From Aquila chrysaetos chrysaetos (lineage: Eukaryota; Chordata; Aves; Accipitriformes; Accipitridae), in contig NC_044018.1 of the NCBI RefSeq assembly GCF_900496995.4, positions 29,678,047 to 29,742,046 on the forward strand: a stretch of 64,000 bases of DNA. The letters are read 5' to 3'. The notes beneath the pieces are model-generated. The model did not search any database and was not told where the DNA came from. It was given only the letters and a program-made list of their open reading frames with translations. How positions within the stretch are numbered: position 1 is the first letter of the stretch; every line of letters begins with the position of its first letter. The position numbers were made by a program, and so were the translations under genes. This document shows, one piece after another, positions 49,015 through 63,240 of the stretch.

Positions 49015-50209
49015 CTTTTGGATTATTTACTGTTTATTCCATATGACAAAATAGAAGTTTCCTCGCCCTTTCGCAGATGAAACGACAACTAATAAATATA
49101 CCGAGTACATCATTGGGGGGGTGGGGGGGAATAAAAGAAGTTACTGCAATGGACTAAATTTAGACAGAGATGTACAAATTGGGGTTCGCCTTGGCTTTTT
49201 TTTAATATATATCTTAGCATTTAGCAAATCTACATTAATTACGCAACAAATAAATACACAATAATATTAAGTCCAGAGGCTATTTCTCCCTCCCCCACCT
49301 CCCATGCTGCACTTTCCTGCCCGGAGATTTCGGAGGATCCGCGCAAACCGGTGTCCCGTCGTCCCCCCCCCCCCCCGCCCCAAAGTCTATTCATTTCTTT
49401 TATATGCAAATAATAATAAAATGATGCCATCCGAGTCCCAACGAAAACACGCAAACACACACCAGGGACACCCCCCCCCGGCTCCTCTCCCGGGGTTTTT
49501 AAGTGGATTTCAGGGGTTTCCGAGCCCCAGCGAGGGGCAATATTTTTCTTTCCGACTTGAAGAGCCAAAGCGGAGGTGCCAGAGCATCTTTCCTGGGCAA
49601 TTCCCAGCAAAGCACATCAGCAATTTCCTTCTCCCATCAGGGCGAGCAGAGAGCGAGGCTGGGACTTCACAAAACTTACTGGGTTTGGGGGTTTTTCCTC
49701 TCCCCCCCACCCCCCGCCCTTATTTTCCTTTTTTCCTTCTTCACCGGCCTTTTTTGTTTGTCAATTTTTCCTATGAATATTGCGATTTTTAGAGCTGAGA
49801 GGACACGACCCAGCCACCCTGCGGATTTTTTTAAGCCTTTTTGGTGGTTTTTTTGTTTCTCGGTGATTTTTTCCCCCAAAGAGCGCACAGGTTAGGACAC
49901 TTAGTAACAACCTAAAGAGCGATACACTAAATTTTTGCATGAAGCTAACAGCGGGGTCGGTTTTTTTTTTTTTTCTGGCTTTTTTTTTTTTTTTTTGCAT
50001 ACTAATAAGAGCTCTCCTTTGTCTGAGGGATTTGTGAGGGTACGGATCAGAGTCCATCCAGCAGCTTCCTCCCTCCCCACCCCAAAATCAAAGTTTCCTC
50101 AAGGTAGCCTCCACCAGAAGTGATGGAAAAGAAAAAAACCCAACACCACCAACAACACCAACAACAAAAAAAAAATAAGCAGGGGACCCCCCATCTCCTG
50201 CAATCCCAC
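49015..50209 (-). other. HOXC5: HOXC5 3' UTR
   Basis: About 1.2 kb of AT-rich sequence downstream of the HOXC5 stop. The best minus-strand AATAAA is at 49033-49038 (plus TTTATT), in non-repetitive sequence. Because no transcript evidence is available, the end is an inference and a longer or shorter UTR is possible. Confidence 0.4.
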
Positions 50210-51115
50210 CTAAAGAGCCTCTTTGCTTTTCAACTTGGAATCTTTCTTCCACTTCATCCTCCGGTTTTGAAACCAGATTTTGATTTGTCTCTCGTTCAGG
50301 CAGAGGTTGTTGGCGATCTCAATGCGCCTCCGCCGGGTCAGGTATCTGTTAAAATGAAATTCTTTCTCTAGTTCCAGAGTTTGGTAGCGGGTGTAGCTGG
50401 TTCGGGAGCGTTTACCATCCGTTTCTGGGGGGGGAAAAAAATAAAAATAAAAAAAAAAAAAAAGAGGGAAGACACCGCATGAAAAGCCAAAGCAATTCTG
50501 GATGGATTTTAAATTTTTTTATTAATTTTTTTCTTTTAATGATAAAACCCGGTTACAAATTTAGAATATACAGAAGTTTGCTGGGGCTGTGGGCACGCAG
50601 GGAGTGAAGTGGCCTGAAATCCTTCACTCCCCAACACCTTCGGCCCCCCAAGTCCCCCCCTTCCTTTCTAAAGCCCAGATCAAACGCATGTAGATGAGCC
50701 AGAAGTGAACCTGTTTCCTCTCGGACAATAAGGAAGTGTACAAAGGAGGGAAATATCTTTTCTTGGGGAGCTTGTCTCTTTTTCTCCCCCCCCCTTCAGC
50801 CCTGGGAAGGTGGAGGGGGAAAATCTCTCCACGCGTTCCCTCCACCTTCGCTTCTGGTGTCTTTTTTTTTCCAAGCTCACCCTCAAAGAACATGTGTATT
50901 TCAAGTTATTTTTAACCCCCCCTTCCCAAAAAAATGGAATATTGCCTTTTATACACGTTTTGTTTCTATGATCCAATTATGCTGTCATAAATTTGGGCGT
51001 ATATAGCCTCTAAGCCTTTTAGTGGACAGTTTTACGAGCAATTGATGCCTTAGTCGTAAAATTTACGACCTCAGGTTTTTTATTATTTGCCCCGTATGGC
51101 CTATAAAAACCCAAG

Positions 51116-51153
<38 letters not shown>

Positions 51154-51649
51154 AAATCCTGTGAAACAAAAATCAAGAAGTGAAAGTTTTACCATGGCTC
51201 ATGTGTAGTTTGGTCATCCAGGGGTAAATTTGTGGAGGTTGTTGCTGCTGCAGTTGTGGTCCTCCTTGTTGTGCTGTTTGCACGGGCTCAGCTTTGATTT
51301 CACCCGAGCTCTTAGATCTCTCCTCCAGCGTCGTGTTAGCACTCTTCTGACTGTAAATCCCGGGATTTAGGGATGCTTGATCGTCTCTGGCTAAAGGATG
51401 CCCTGAAGAACCCATGACCGTGCAGGAAGGTCGCTCGGGGTTAGCTCGGGGGGTCGCAGACATGTCCAAGCCGCTCAGGGAGTTGGTAGCCCCGGAGGAG
51501 GGGAGGGTGATGCTTAGATCCAAGCCACTGTAGCGGTACCTGGGTGACTGAACCTCAGGCACACTTCCATAATTTCCATAACTTTGCATGGCATAGGCAG
51601 GAACAGGGGGACTTTGCTTATAGAACGAATTGGCGACGTAAGAACTCAT
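50210..51649 (-). CDS. HOXC5: HOXC5 homeodomain transcription factor, two exons
   Basis: Hox group-5 nuclear transcription factor. Coding exon 1 is 51649-51193 (donor GTAAAA) and exon 2 is 50424-50210 (acceptor CCCCAG), with a phase-1 junction in Glu153. The product is 223 aa (human HOXC5 is 222). The start [14 protein letters not shown] is the HOX5 N-terminus and has a GCC-ATG-A context. GLDLSIT and [10 protein letters not shown] are HOXC5 blocks, followed by [14 protein letters not shown] glutamine-rich stretch precedes [12 protein letters not shown] (YPWM at 142-145). The homeodomain is about 156-215 with [14 protein letters not shown] intact, and the tail ends KSKEAL. The reading frame is clean. 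The intron (about 770 bp) contains a poly-A run, a homeodomain motif cluster and no mir-615 hairpin. It lies 3.5 kb downstream of HOXC6 in the same orientation. Confidence 0.97.
50984..51069 (-). promoter_or_regulatory. HOXC5 intronic posterior-Hox/CDX site cluster with a perfect inverted repeat
   Basis: In the HOXC5 intron, 120-210 bp past the donor, lie GTCATAAA (50984-50991), TTTTACGAG (51030-51038) and a perfect inverted repeat GTCGTAAA-A-TTTACGAC (51053-51069). GTCGTAAA/TTTACGAC is the preferred site of posterior Hox proteins (groups 9-13). Four such sites in 86 bp form the densest group in the window. Binding and function are inferred. Confidence 0.5.
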
Positions 51650-52110
51650 GGCGGAGGAGGGGAGGAAAAAAAAAATAATAAAAAAAGGGGGGAAAAGAAA
51701 ATTTGGGGAGGGGGGATTTTTTTTCTCTTTTTTCCCTCTTTTTTCTTCTTTTTTTTCTTTTTTCCCTCTTTTTTCTTCTTTTTTTTTCTCTTTTCCCCCC
51801 TTTTTTTTCCTTTTTTTTTTTTTTTTTTTTTTTTTTTGTGCAACCTCTTTGATTAGGGTGATTTGTGGCCCTTTGAAGTTCAGGGCTGGGGGGGGGGGGT
51901 TGGGGTTGGGGGGGCCGCCTTTTTTTGTTCCTCCTAAAGTGCAGAATTTATAGGTGGGGATTCTTCTGTCTTTTTTTTTTTTTTTCCCTCCTTTTTTTTT
52001 TTTTTTTTTCTCCTCTTTTTGCCCCCCCCCCCTTGGACGCCCTGCCCAAATATGGGATTTTAAAGGGACCTCACGTGACGGCGCCGGCCACTCATCCCTT
52101 TGCCTCGATG
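51650..52110 (-). promoter_or_regulatory. HOXC5: HOXC5 5' UTR and proximal promoter region
   Basis: Immediately upstream of the HOXC5 start is a nearly pure polypurine tract on the minus strand (51650-51838). Further out are a TATAAATT box (plus TTTATA at 51947-51952) about 300 bp from the start codon and a CACGTG E-box in TCACGTGAC near 52074-52079. A CpG-rich block follows at 52090-52290. The transcription start is not resolved. Confidence 0.4.
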
Positions 52111-52290
52111 ACCCCGGGGTGGGTTTTAATTGATGAGCGCCCGCGGAAGGAGCCGGGGGTGCGCGGGGGAGCGCGGGGGGCGGAGCGCGGGGGGCGGAGC
52201 GCGCGGCGGGACGGCGAGGCGGCAGCGGCACCTAGCGCTGCTCCGCGGCAGCGCAACGCCGCTCCGCGCCCCCCCGCGCAGCGAGACAGA
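52090..52290. other. CpG-rich block upstream of HOXC5
   Basis: Very high GC and frequent CpG, with GCGCGGGGGGCGGAGC repeated twice near 52171-52200 and many CGC/GCG steps, consistent with a CpG island of the HOXC5 promoter region. No reading frame or RNA gene is supported in it. Confidence 0.5.
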
Positions 52291-52414
52291 AAGGTTTTGG
52301 GAAGGTGAGGGGGGGGGGTGATGTGCGGGGTAGGACACCCACCCAAGCCAGCCAGCCAGGCAGCGCGGAGGTTGCGCCCCAGCTCCAGCCCCTCCGCGGA
52401 ATATTCTTCAGCTT

Positions 52415-52447
<33 letters not shown>

Positions 52448-54334
52448 TTTGGAGCCTTGCGCGCAGGTTTGGCGTGCTTTGGGTTCTTCTGTCTCAAAAT
52501 CGCAGCTGCGCGGGTTGGGGGGGGGCGAAAAACCCCACTGGGTTGCTTTTTTGTTGTGGTTTGGGTTTTTTTGTGGGGGTTTTTTGTTGTTTCGGTGGGT
52601 GCAGCGCAGGAGGGGAAGCTCGCAGCGGCGCGTTACCTCCGCAGCCTTTTTAATTTCTTTTTTTTTTTTTTTGGAATTGCACGAAGATTTGCTGGCTAGG
52701 TGGAAGGGAACACATTCCCCGCGTTGTTTTCCAAGGTTTTGGGGAGCGGTGGAGGTCGGGGAAGCTCCTGAGCTTTCTGCAGGGGCTGCTCCTCGCATGT
52801 AAGCTCCTCCAATGCGCCAAAGTTTACATTCCTGTTACCTTTCCCCCCCCTCCCCGGCTTTGCAATTTATTGCTGGCAGAAGCCTGGATCTTCCTTGTCT
52901 GCTGCTCGCTGGAGAAACCAGCCCCTCTCTTCAAAGGGCACGGCGAAGGGGAAATAAATACCTTCAAATCTGAATTTCCAGCCCTCCCTTCTGCTCTGGA
53001 GCAGGGCGGGGGGGGGGGGGAGAGGGGGGTGCGGTGGGAGTCGGGCAGCTCCGAGCCCCCCCAGCCCGCTTCGGGCTTTGCCTTGCAGACCTGAGCACGT
53101 TTTCTTTCTATTCCGTCTCCATTCACCAGCCAGAGAATGCCTTGAATGCGCTGGGTGTTACATATCGCCTTCATTCTCTCTATAGGCGCTGAATTATATA
53201 TGTGTGGTTGTGGATATATGTTTGGGTTTGGGTTTTTTGGTTTGTTTGGTTGTTTTTGGTTTTTTTTTTTTTTTCTTTTGTCCTTTTTTTTTTTCTTTTG
53301 GAAATTCAAACTGGTTTACACCCAGGGAGCCTCCTGCTCCCCGGCCAGGTCGTTACCCTCTTGCAAAACGCTCTTGGCTTCTGCTTGTTGGTGCTGTTTG
53401 CTTGTTTTCTTTCGTTTTAAGACAGATTTATTTTATTTTCTTTTATTTTCATCTTTCCTGCGCCTTGCAAAAATCGCCTGCACATTCCAGGCTGGAGACG
53501 AGCGAAGGATGGGCTGAAAAAAACTCCCCAGGCTGCTTCCCCCCCCCCCCCCTTTTTTTTTTTTCCTGGTTATGGTCACTTAACACCAAATCCTGGTTGT
53601 TTCAGTAAAAAACTTGAAGGGGCTAAGCCGCTTCCAGGGAAATATCATCCCTGGCTAAGTGCTACCTACTGAACAGCCCAGCAAATATTAGAGCAGTGAC
53701 AAAGAGGCGAGAAAAATGCAGGTTTTTTATCCAGCCTTCGCAATGGTTTATACGAGCCTGCGATCCACAGCAGCAGGGTTTGTTTCCCAGCGTTATATCC
53801 ACAATTTCCGTTCTCCTAAGGATGAGTTTCTCGATAAAAGTGACTCCCCCCCTCCCTGGAAAGGTTTATTGGGTCGAAATAAGTAGGGTTGGGGGGGGGG
53901 AACGTGGGTCCTTCCGCAGAGCTGGGGGATTCTCAGCTGTGTAGAGCTCAAATTAAATCAAAATAATAAAAAAAAGAAGCAGAACCTTTGACCTGGTATT
54001 TGACTGAGGAGGGTGCAATAAGAAATATATACTGTTTTGAACTTTGGAAATCCATTTTTAATCATGAAGCGAGAGGTATGGCATAGATTCCTGATGCCAC
54101 CGAACAATACAGTAACAAGACTAATTCAAGGAGACAAAGCAAAATGTATTTTTCCCCCCCTTTTTTTTTCTTTTTTGGAATACTCTTGAATGAGAGAGGT
54201 ACGAAGGAGGGAGAAAAAGGAGAGAGGGAGCTGATTTTCAGGAACAACACACAGAAGATAAGTGAACTTTCTAACAGCCTGTTATCAACACGAAAGGTTT
54301 CAACTGAAGCTCAGAGGCCATTCTATAAACTTTA
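52291..54334. other. HOXC5-HOXC6 intergenic region
   Basis: T-rich low-complexity runs (52412-52450, 53254-53299) and unique sequence. 53940-54060 is AT-rich with CCAGGTCAAAGGTTC on the minus strand, a DR1-like nuclear-receptor motif with one weak half. No gene is supported. Confidence 0.45.
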
Positions 54335-56651
<2,317 letters not shown>

Positions 56652-56800
56652 ATCGTCCTCTATACCTGGCTGTGTGATTTCTTTAATATTTATTTCTGTC
56701 TCCAGTTTGTAGTCTGAACTAGATTGTTATAGGGAAGGCTCTGCTCCAGGACAGACAAAATGACAAAGTCAGCTGACCCGGGGGGAGCCAATGGGGAGGC
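56652..56800 (-). promoter_or_regulatory. HOXC6: HOXC6 proximal promoter and 5' UTR
   Basis: The leader contains the minus-strand stretch ACAAACTGGAGACAGAAATA that I recall from mammalian HOXC6 leaders. A TATA-like CCCTATAACAAT lies at 56734-56723 and an inverted CCAAT box (plus CCAAT 56788-56792) farther out. A mammalian distal HOXC6/C5/C4 promoter lies much further upstream and would be outside this window. Confidence 0.5.
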
Positions 56801-57719
56801 GGGTGTCAAAAAGGGAAAAAATTGCTTTTGCTTCTGTTGATTCCCTAGTTGAAACTAAGTGGGCATGGAAAGTAAGTCCTGCACCCCCAAAACCCCCCCA
56901 GCACCCCCGGGGTGCCGGGGGATGGGGAGGATGCGGTGGGGAGGGGAGCGCTCCTGGAGCCAGGGCTGGGGGGGTCCCGCCTGGGGAGGCAGCTGGGCTG
57001 GAAGGCGGAGGGGGGGGGCACAAATTTCTTAAGCCAGGCTTAACTTTTCCTTTCCCCCCACCCCCTCCCTCACCCCCCTTTTCTGCTAATGGACCCTGAG
57101 GTTTGGAAGCACCGTCTGTGTGTCTGTGCATTATGTTGCTTGTGTTTTGGTTTGGGTTGTTGTTTTTTTTTTTTTTTTAAAGAAATGTTTGCTTAATATC
57201 TTGTAATAAAATAGCTCAGAATTCACAGTAATAAATCTCAGATGTCCACAGAATATTAAGCCATAAATTACCCTCCTTTTTTTTTTTTTTTTTTCCCTTC
57301 TTCTTGTTCTCATGTAGCATTGGTCAATATTATGGAATCAAATGGTTGCGTTCCTGATGAGAAAATATTACATAAAGAGAGGGGGGAAAACATGGCGACT
57401 TCTGAATTGATAACGTGTTTCAGAGCCTTCCCAAAGTATGTCTTGGGGAGGGGAGGAAAAAAAAAAGACATCCAGAAAAGCAACACCCAACATTGCAAAC
57501 TCACGTTAACCTGGAAGTTAGATTTCTCCTCTACTTTGACATTTCTCCCCTCAAACGTTTCCCTGCTAATTTTCAATGCTAGAGGATATTTACATTTTCA
57601 ACAACAACTACAACAGCAGAAAAAAAAAAAAAAAAAAAAAAAAGAGGATTTCTATTTGTAATGGAGAGCAATGAGGAGCCTGGGCTGGGGAAGCAACCTC
57701 GTGTTTGTGTTTGCAGGAA

Positions 57720-57960
57720 TTTATAGTTGCAGATATTTACAACTGATTGGGAAACTTCTACTGCAAATATTTAGTTAGATGAAAGGGGGGATTATATTCT
57801 ATCTTCTCTGCGTAGATTGCACCTAGAACTAATTGAAATGAAGACAGCTAATCTAATTTTAATTTCAATCTAGAGCCATAAATTGCCCCTTAAATGTAAA
57901 ACATACCTGCTGATCTGTAAATATTGCGAGGTACCTTTATCATTCTGGTGGCTTGCTATT
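57720..57960. promoter_or_regulatory. Candidate conserved element upstream of HOXC6
   Basis: AT-rich, non-repetitive DNA about 1.1-1.3 kb upstream of HOXC6. It has GACAGCTAATC, several TAATT cores and CCATAAATTG (57876-57885). A related CCATAAATTA lies at 57261-57270. Confidence 0.35.
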
Positions 57961-60900
57961 TAAAAATTCAATTATGGCAGGGAAACCCTGGCCTCCTCTG
58001 TGGTTTTTTTTTTTTTTTAAACCTCCATCGTGTCCACGTTTTTATTTTAAATGTGAGGGTGCAGGGGCTGGGGAGAGGAAGGTTTGTGGGTGCACACTCC
58101 AATTCAAAACTGAGAGTATTTGTTTGTCTTGCTCTCAATCAATAGACTTAATTCCTTTTTTAGCGATGTATCCCTAAAAGATTTTAGCTGACAAAGAAGG
58201 CTTGGAGGGGGTGTGTGTATATTTTTTCCCCAGCTATAACAGGAACCCGGATGCCAACGGATTTTATGCTCTTTTTCCTCTGTGTAACAAAGCAAAGTAA
58301 TCAATGGTAGCAATAAAACCATAAACGAGACTACAACTGAAAAAAAAAAGCTCGTGTATTCATCTTCTATAACGTTAAGGCTTCCCCTGAGTGTCACTAG
58401 GGGAAAAAATAAAGTTTCTAACCAAAAAGGAGATAGCTGGAAGTGTGCACCATCTTATTTAGCACATGTACCTTGTTGGGGAGCGCAGCCTGGCTCCCAC
58501 CTAAGGCTGCCCAACTTGGAGCCCGCCTGGTACAGATATAAGACTCATGGACATGGGGAAGATTTACAGGCGTTTTCCCCCCCAAAAAGCGAACTTCAGT
58601 TTGCTTTCGTTTCCTTTTTCTCCCTCTCCCCTTTCCCCAGAGCCTGTCCGGGGATTTCTTGAAGCAAAGAAAGAGGCGAAAAGAAAGAAACTGGGAAAGA
58701 AATGCGATTACTGGGGGTAATTTTTTTTTTTTTTTCCTCCTTCTGCTGAGCTGTTAAACCCCCAGCCAGAGGCACTCTCAGCTGGACAGATCTGGAGAGC
58801 CAGGGATGTGTTGCAAATATTATTAGCCATGGGCACATCTTCTCTGAACCCAAGTCCTTTCAGGGCAGGGTTACTTTGGAAACCACCACTGGCCATGCAA
58901 GCTGCTTCCAGATATTAAATTGTTGCGAAGGTCCAACAAATGGACTGGAGGGAGAGATGGATGAACGAGGACTTTGCAGTTATTGGCGTGTTGTCTTACC
59001 TTATGTATTGCTTACAGCCCGATGTAATTTGGCGAGTAAATTAAAAGTAGCTACAGCTGGATGGGTTGGACCTTTGCTAGGGCAGATTGACGTGGGGAGT
59101 TGCACCTATGGAAGGGCATTTATACCCACGCCAACCTTGCCAAAGTTTGGAGGAGTGTCTGGAAGTGACTCCTTCTAGGGTTTTCTTCTTTTTTTTTTTT
59201 TTTTTTTTTTAATTATTGTTTTTATTTTTTTATTATTTTTTTGCTCCCCCCCCCCCCCCCCCCTTTTTTTTTGTATAGGTGCTCGGGGGCTGTTGTATCG
59301 GAGACCTGTGTGATAACCGTGTGACTAGGAGTCGAGAAAGTTAAGTGTTTTATTACTTCTCTAAACAGAGGGCAAGTCTTAAAAGTCTGGTCGATTTATA
59401 GTGAACAGAAACCAGCTGCCGTAGAGAAACTTAAAATAGAATCCTCTCCCCACGTTAAAAATCAGGTTTCTGGGGAGAAAAGGGAGAGAAAGAGGAGGGG
59501 GTGAAGAAAAAAAAATAGAGCACAACCACCCCAAAAGCTCCTGCAAATACAAATGAGGCATCATTAAAGTATGTTTTACTCACTGCAATTCCTCAGCCTC
59601 ACGTTTTGAATGCACTGGATATTCCCCCCCTCACCCCCCCATTGATATTTTCTAGCAGTTTGGGGATTTCTCGAAAGTATTTCATCAAGATATGTCACTA
59701 CCAAAAAGGTATTTATTTTTTCCCCCATGAAAACATGTAGAGGGAATATGTGGGGCGCTTTCTGGTTAAATTGGTCTGCAAACAATTATGTAAACTCATC
59801 AGCAGAAGCAAGAACAGATGTTTTATTAAAAGTGCTACACAGCAGTAGAAATATGTACAAGTCTTCGAGTAGCTCTTTAATAGGAGTTGCTCTTTGTTCC
59901 CAGAAAAGAAAAGCGCCCATAGAAATCTGAAATAACATTCACTACTCATAAGCCATAATTCCCCCCCCCTTTTTTTTTTCTCTCCCCCCACTGATGCTCA
60001 CACAGAGAGAGGGGGGGAGGGAAAAAAAAAAAAAGAAAGAAAAAAATATGTGTCGGGAGATTTCCTCCCCCCTCCCAGCTATAATTAGCGAATTGATGAA
60101 CTGATTTAGGAAAAAAAAAAGGCTTAAAAAAAAAAAAATGCAATCCCAACACATGTGTTTTCTATCCCTCAGTAATTACTGAAAGGAAACAAATCCAAAT
60201 CGGTGTCCCCCCCCCTCCCCTCCCTCCTTGAACAGCCTGCAGATACCGCTACTGGCAGCGAGCTGCTGCCCGGCCCTGCAGCCGCTCTGGGTTTTTTGGG
60301 GGGGTGTTGGCATTTTGGGGGGATTCTCTTTTTTTTTTTTTCCAGCCACGTTGCCCATTTGGGGCAGATCCCGGCGTGGGGCAAGAGACGGGGCTCTGCC
60401 CCCCACACACACCCACGCGTGTCGTGGCCGGGAGGTGCCCGCCCGCTCGGGGCATCGAGCCACTCTATGGGCCCCCCCCCCCCTTAAAAATTAAAATTAT
60501 TCAAGCAGGGTGAGGGTAGTTTTCTGCAAACTGCTGCAAAAACGTCTCTTTTGGGATACACTAAGGGGGGGGATAAGACTAAGGGTGTGTCCCCCCCCCC
60601 AAAAATGCCCGCACCTCTGCGCGTGTAAGGCACACGCACACCCACGCACACCACTGACAGCTGGCCATAAGGCTGCGTGCTCACATCTGATTAAATCCTT
60701 GAAGCTCTTAGAGGTAAATACAAGTGATGCCATTAAAAGGCTTTTTATTTAAACTGATTTCACCTTGTATCTGGGATCTCTGCCTCCCCCCCTCCCCTTT
60801 CCTTTTTTTTTTTTTTTTTTTTAACTTGACATTTATGGCACACGTGAGTCCTAATTATTTATTTGGGTCTTTCGCTGGGAATTTATTCCTGCTCTTTACA

Positions 60901-62680
60901 ACAGGGTTTTCCTAGTCAAATATTGCTTTTTGCTGTAAATAACGCTTTAAAAAATAAAATAATAAAAAATAAAATAGGGATAACAACACCCCCCCCAAAA
61001 AGGGGGCAACAGGATAACAACAACAAACTCGTGGAGGTTTATGTGGAGGTTTATTTACCTCTCCCCCAGCCTGAAATGGCTCGCATTGTTTTGGTGCCGT
61101 CTCTATTCTCTGTAATTACAAGCTCGGAGTCAGAGTCTGGGCAGCTCTTAATTAAAAAAAAAAAAAAAGGAGATGAAATCTCTCCTTCCCCTGAATACTT
61201 TTATTCAGAGCTTCATAGACTATTTAAAGTTTTATTCCGGGGCTGCAGACACCGCGTTTGGAAGAGGGTGGCCTATTTGGGAGGTTTATTTGCTAATTAA
61301 AAGGCATTTTCTGCACCAAGATGCACAAAGCCATAATTAGCGAAAACACCTATTTCCCCCCCATATCTTTCCAAGAAGAAGCGCTGAAAAAAAATACAAC
61401 CAGCGCCGTTTCTGCTATTTTTTTAAATGCAAACCTCCGCAAACCCCTTTTTTTCGCCTTAGGTGGATAAAGAAGAGTGTTTACCAGCCCGTGCGTCGCT
61501 CGTAGAGTTGCCCAGACGAGTCATTTCTTTGCTTTTTCCTATTGATTTTTTTTTAATTTTTATTTTGCAGCGTGGTGGAGGGAAATGGCCTTAAACGTGT
61601 TCTTGTTGCCTTTATTTTATTCTCAGAGTTGCTTTAGGAAAGTGCACCAAAAGTTCAGGGCGACTCCCTTCAAGTTGCAACGCTCAGCACGAAAAAAAAA
61701 AAAAAAAAAAAATAATAATAATGGGGGGGGGAAGGTTTTTCTTGCTTGCAAAACCTCTCAGTCGCTGCACACATTTCCAGGGGTTGGAAGGTAAAAAAAG
61801 AAAAAAAAAAAAAAAGAGGAGAATTCTGGCAATTGTCAAAACACATGTCTGCTAACCAGGAAACCGGGAGGTGTGTGGGGAAGAGAAATTAATCTGTTCC
61901 TACTTCTGAGATTTATCCCCCTTCTTTCTGCCGAGGCTTGAAAGCGCTTTCTGACACTTTTAAGCGTTTATTTAGATTTTTCCCCGCGTTGATATCGCGA
62001 CGAGAGCAGGCTTTTAATTCTCAAATATTCTTTTTAATAGGAGGGGGGGTGGTGGTGTGTGATTTATTTCATTATTTTTCTCCTTCCCAGATTTATTGGC
62101 GAATCTCAGCCCAACAAAAGAAGGCAGCACCGAAATCTCCCCGCGGAAACGGGACTTCGCTGGGTCTTAAATTACCAAGTAACCACGTTGCAAAAAGTTA
62201 ACAGCAGCGAAAAAAGCAGGGGGAGAAACCCCCCTCCCCTGCAACATCGCCTCAATTAAATTTAATTTGCTGATTAAATGCGCTTCTGAATAAATCTCAT
62301 CAGCGCTAGAAAGGGGGAGCCCCCAGAAAAGTGAGGGGAAAAAACCACAAATCCTAATATTTTAGGGGATATAAAATTGCGGAGTGGTGCTTTGTTTATA
62401 GGGAGGCTGTGGAAACATTCCTGGTGGCTCCCTGGCTAAAAGTGGGGATAAATGGGGAGTTTAATTCAGCCGGACACAGGAAAATACGTTTTTTTGCCCC
62501 CAAACCGGTCTAAAACCCGCTCAGGTGGCAGGTAGCAACTTTGGGGGGGGGGGGGGAGAAAAAAATCTGCCTGCCAGCTTTTCATTAATATTTTAAAAAA
62601 TTTGGGTCTCTTTTCATGACAGAGTGGAAATATTCCCTAAAATCCCTAAAATTAAAAAGGGCGAAAAATGACGGTGGCGC
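57961..62680. other. HOXC6-HOXC8 intergenic region
   Basis: No gene is supported. T and C homopolymers occur at 59190-59275, and A/T runs elsewhere. 60655-60770 carries TGACAGCTGG and CTGATTAAATCC and may be regulatory. There is no HOXC8 coding sequence. Confidence 0.45.
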
Positions 62681-62683
62681 ACA

Positions 62684-62760
62684 TGACGTCACACCCGTCA
62701 TGGACAAGACTTCATGGCATAAAATTATAAAAGGCGGCATTTTGCTGCACACGTGTGTAT
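62684..62760 (+). promoter_or_regulatory. Candidate plus-strand CRE-TATA promoter in the HOXC6-HOXC8 interval
   Basis: A perfect CRE, TGACGTCA (62684-62691), is followed 35 bp later by TATAAAAG (62726-62733). That is the normal order and spacing for a plus-strand core promoter with a start near 62757. It would run antisense to the Hox genes and toward HOXC8. No spliced or coding product is visible downstream within the window. Confidence 0.3.
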
Positions 62761-62849
62761 CTATATGTATATCTATAGGTACATATATGTAGAGGTCCAA
62801 TTACTTCTGCTGGGTGTGGAGATTAAAAATAAAAAGGAGTGGGATGTTA

Positions 62850-63240
62850 TTACGTTCTGCAAGGATAACTCAGGAGTGAAAAATTGTTGTCATTAACTAT
62901 AGGCAGTTTTATCCTTTATTCTTTGCAGATACGAAGGCAGAAATTTAATCATAGGTGGCTCGGAAAAAAAAAATAATTCAGGAAACAATAATAGTTGCCT
63001 TAATGATGTTTTTTTTAGAGGCGATCACTTAGGCAGAATTAAACTATATATTTGGAGACAACCTCTTGAGCACTTTGTTGAATTTATACATTTACATCGT
63101 CTTTAATCGAGCAACAATTTAATATTTCAGGATTTGCTTAAATACACTCATATTTTCAGGGGGAAAATACCGTTCCCGAGTTGACATGCCTTATCTATTT
63201 TTATGAGTTCACGTACATTGGGATGATTTAAACCCCGGTA
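62850..63240. promoter_or_regulatory. Candidate conserved element in the HOXC6-HOXC8 interval
   Basis: A long stretch (about 390 bp) of AT-rich, low-repeat sequence with many homeodomain cores (CATTAACTATAGG, TTTAATCATAGG, TTTAATCGAGC, TTTTTATGAG). It is one of the largest non-simple AT-rich blocks in this interval. Confidence 0.3.

Noticed and set aside
53990-54010. DR1-like AGGTCA-A-AGGTTC near the HOXC6 3' end
   Set aside because: The second half site departs from consensus, and single weak matches are expected by chance in 64 kb.
56769-57131. Minus-strand 120-codon frame upstream of HOXC6
   Set aside because: Proline-rich translation of GC-rich promoter DNA, with no family match.
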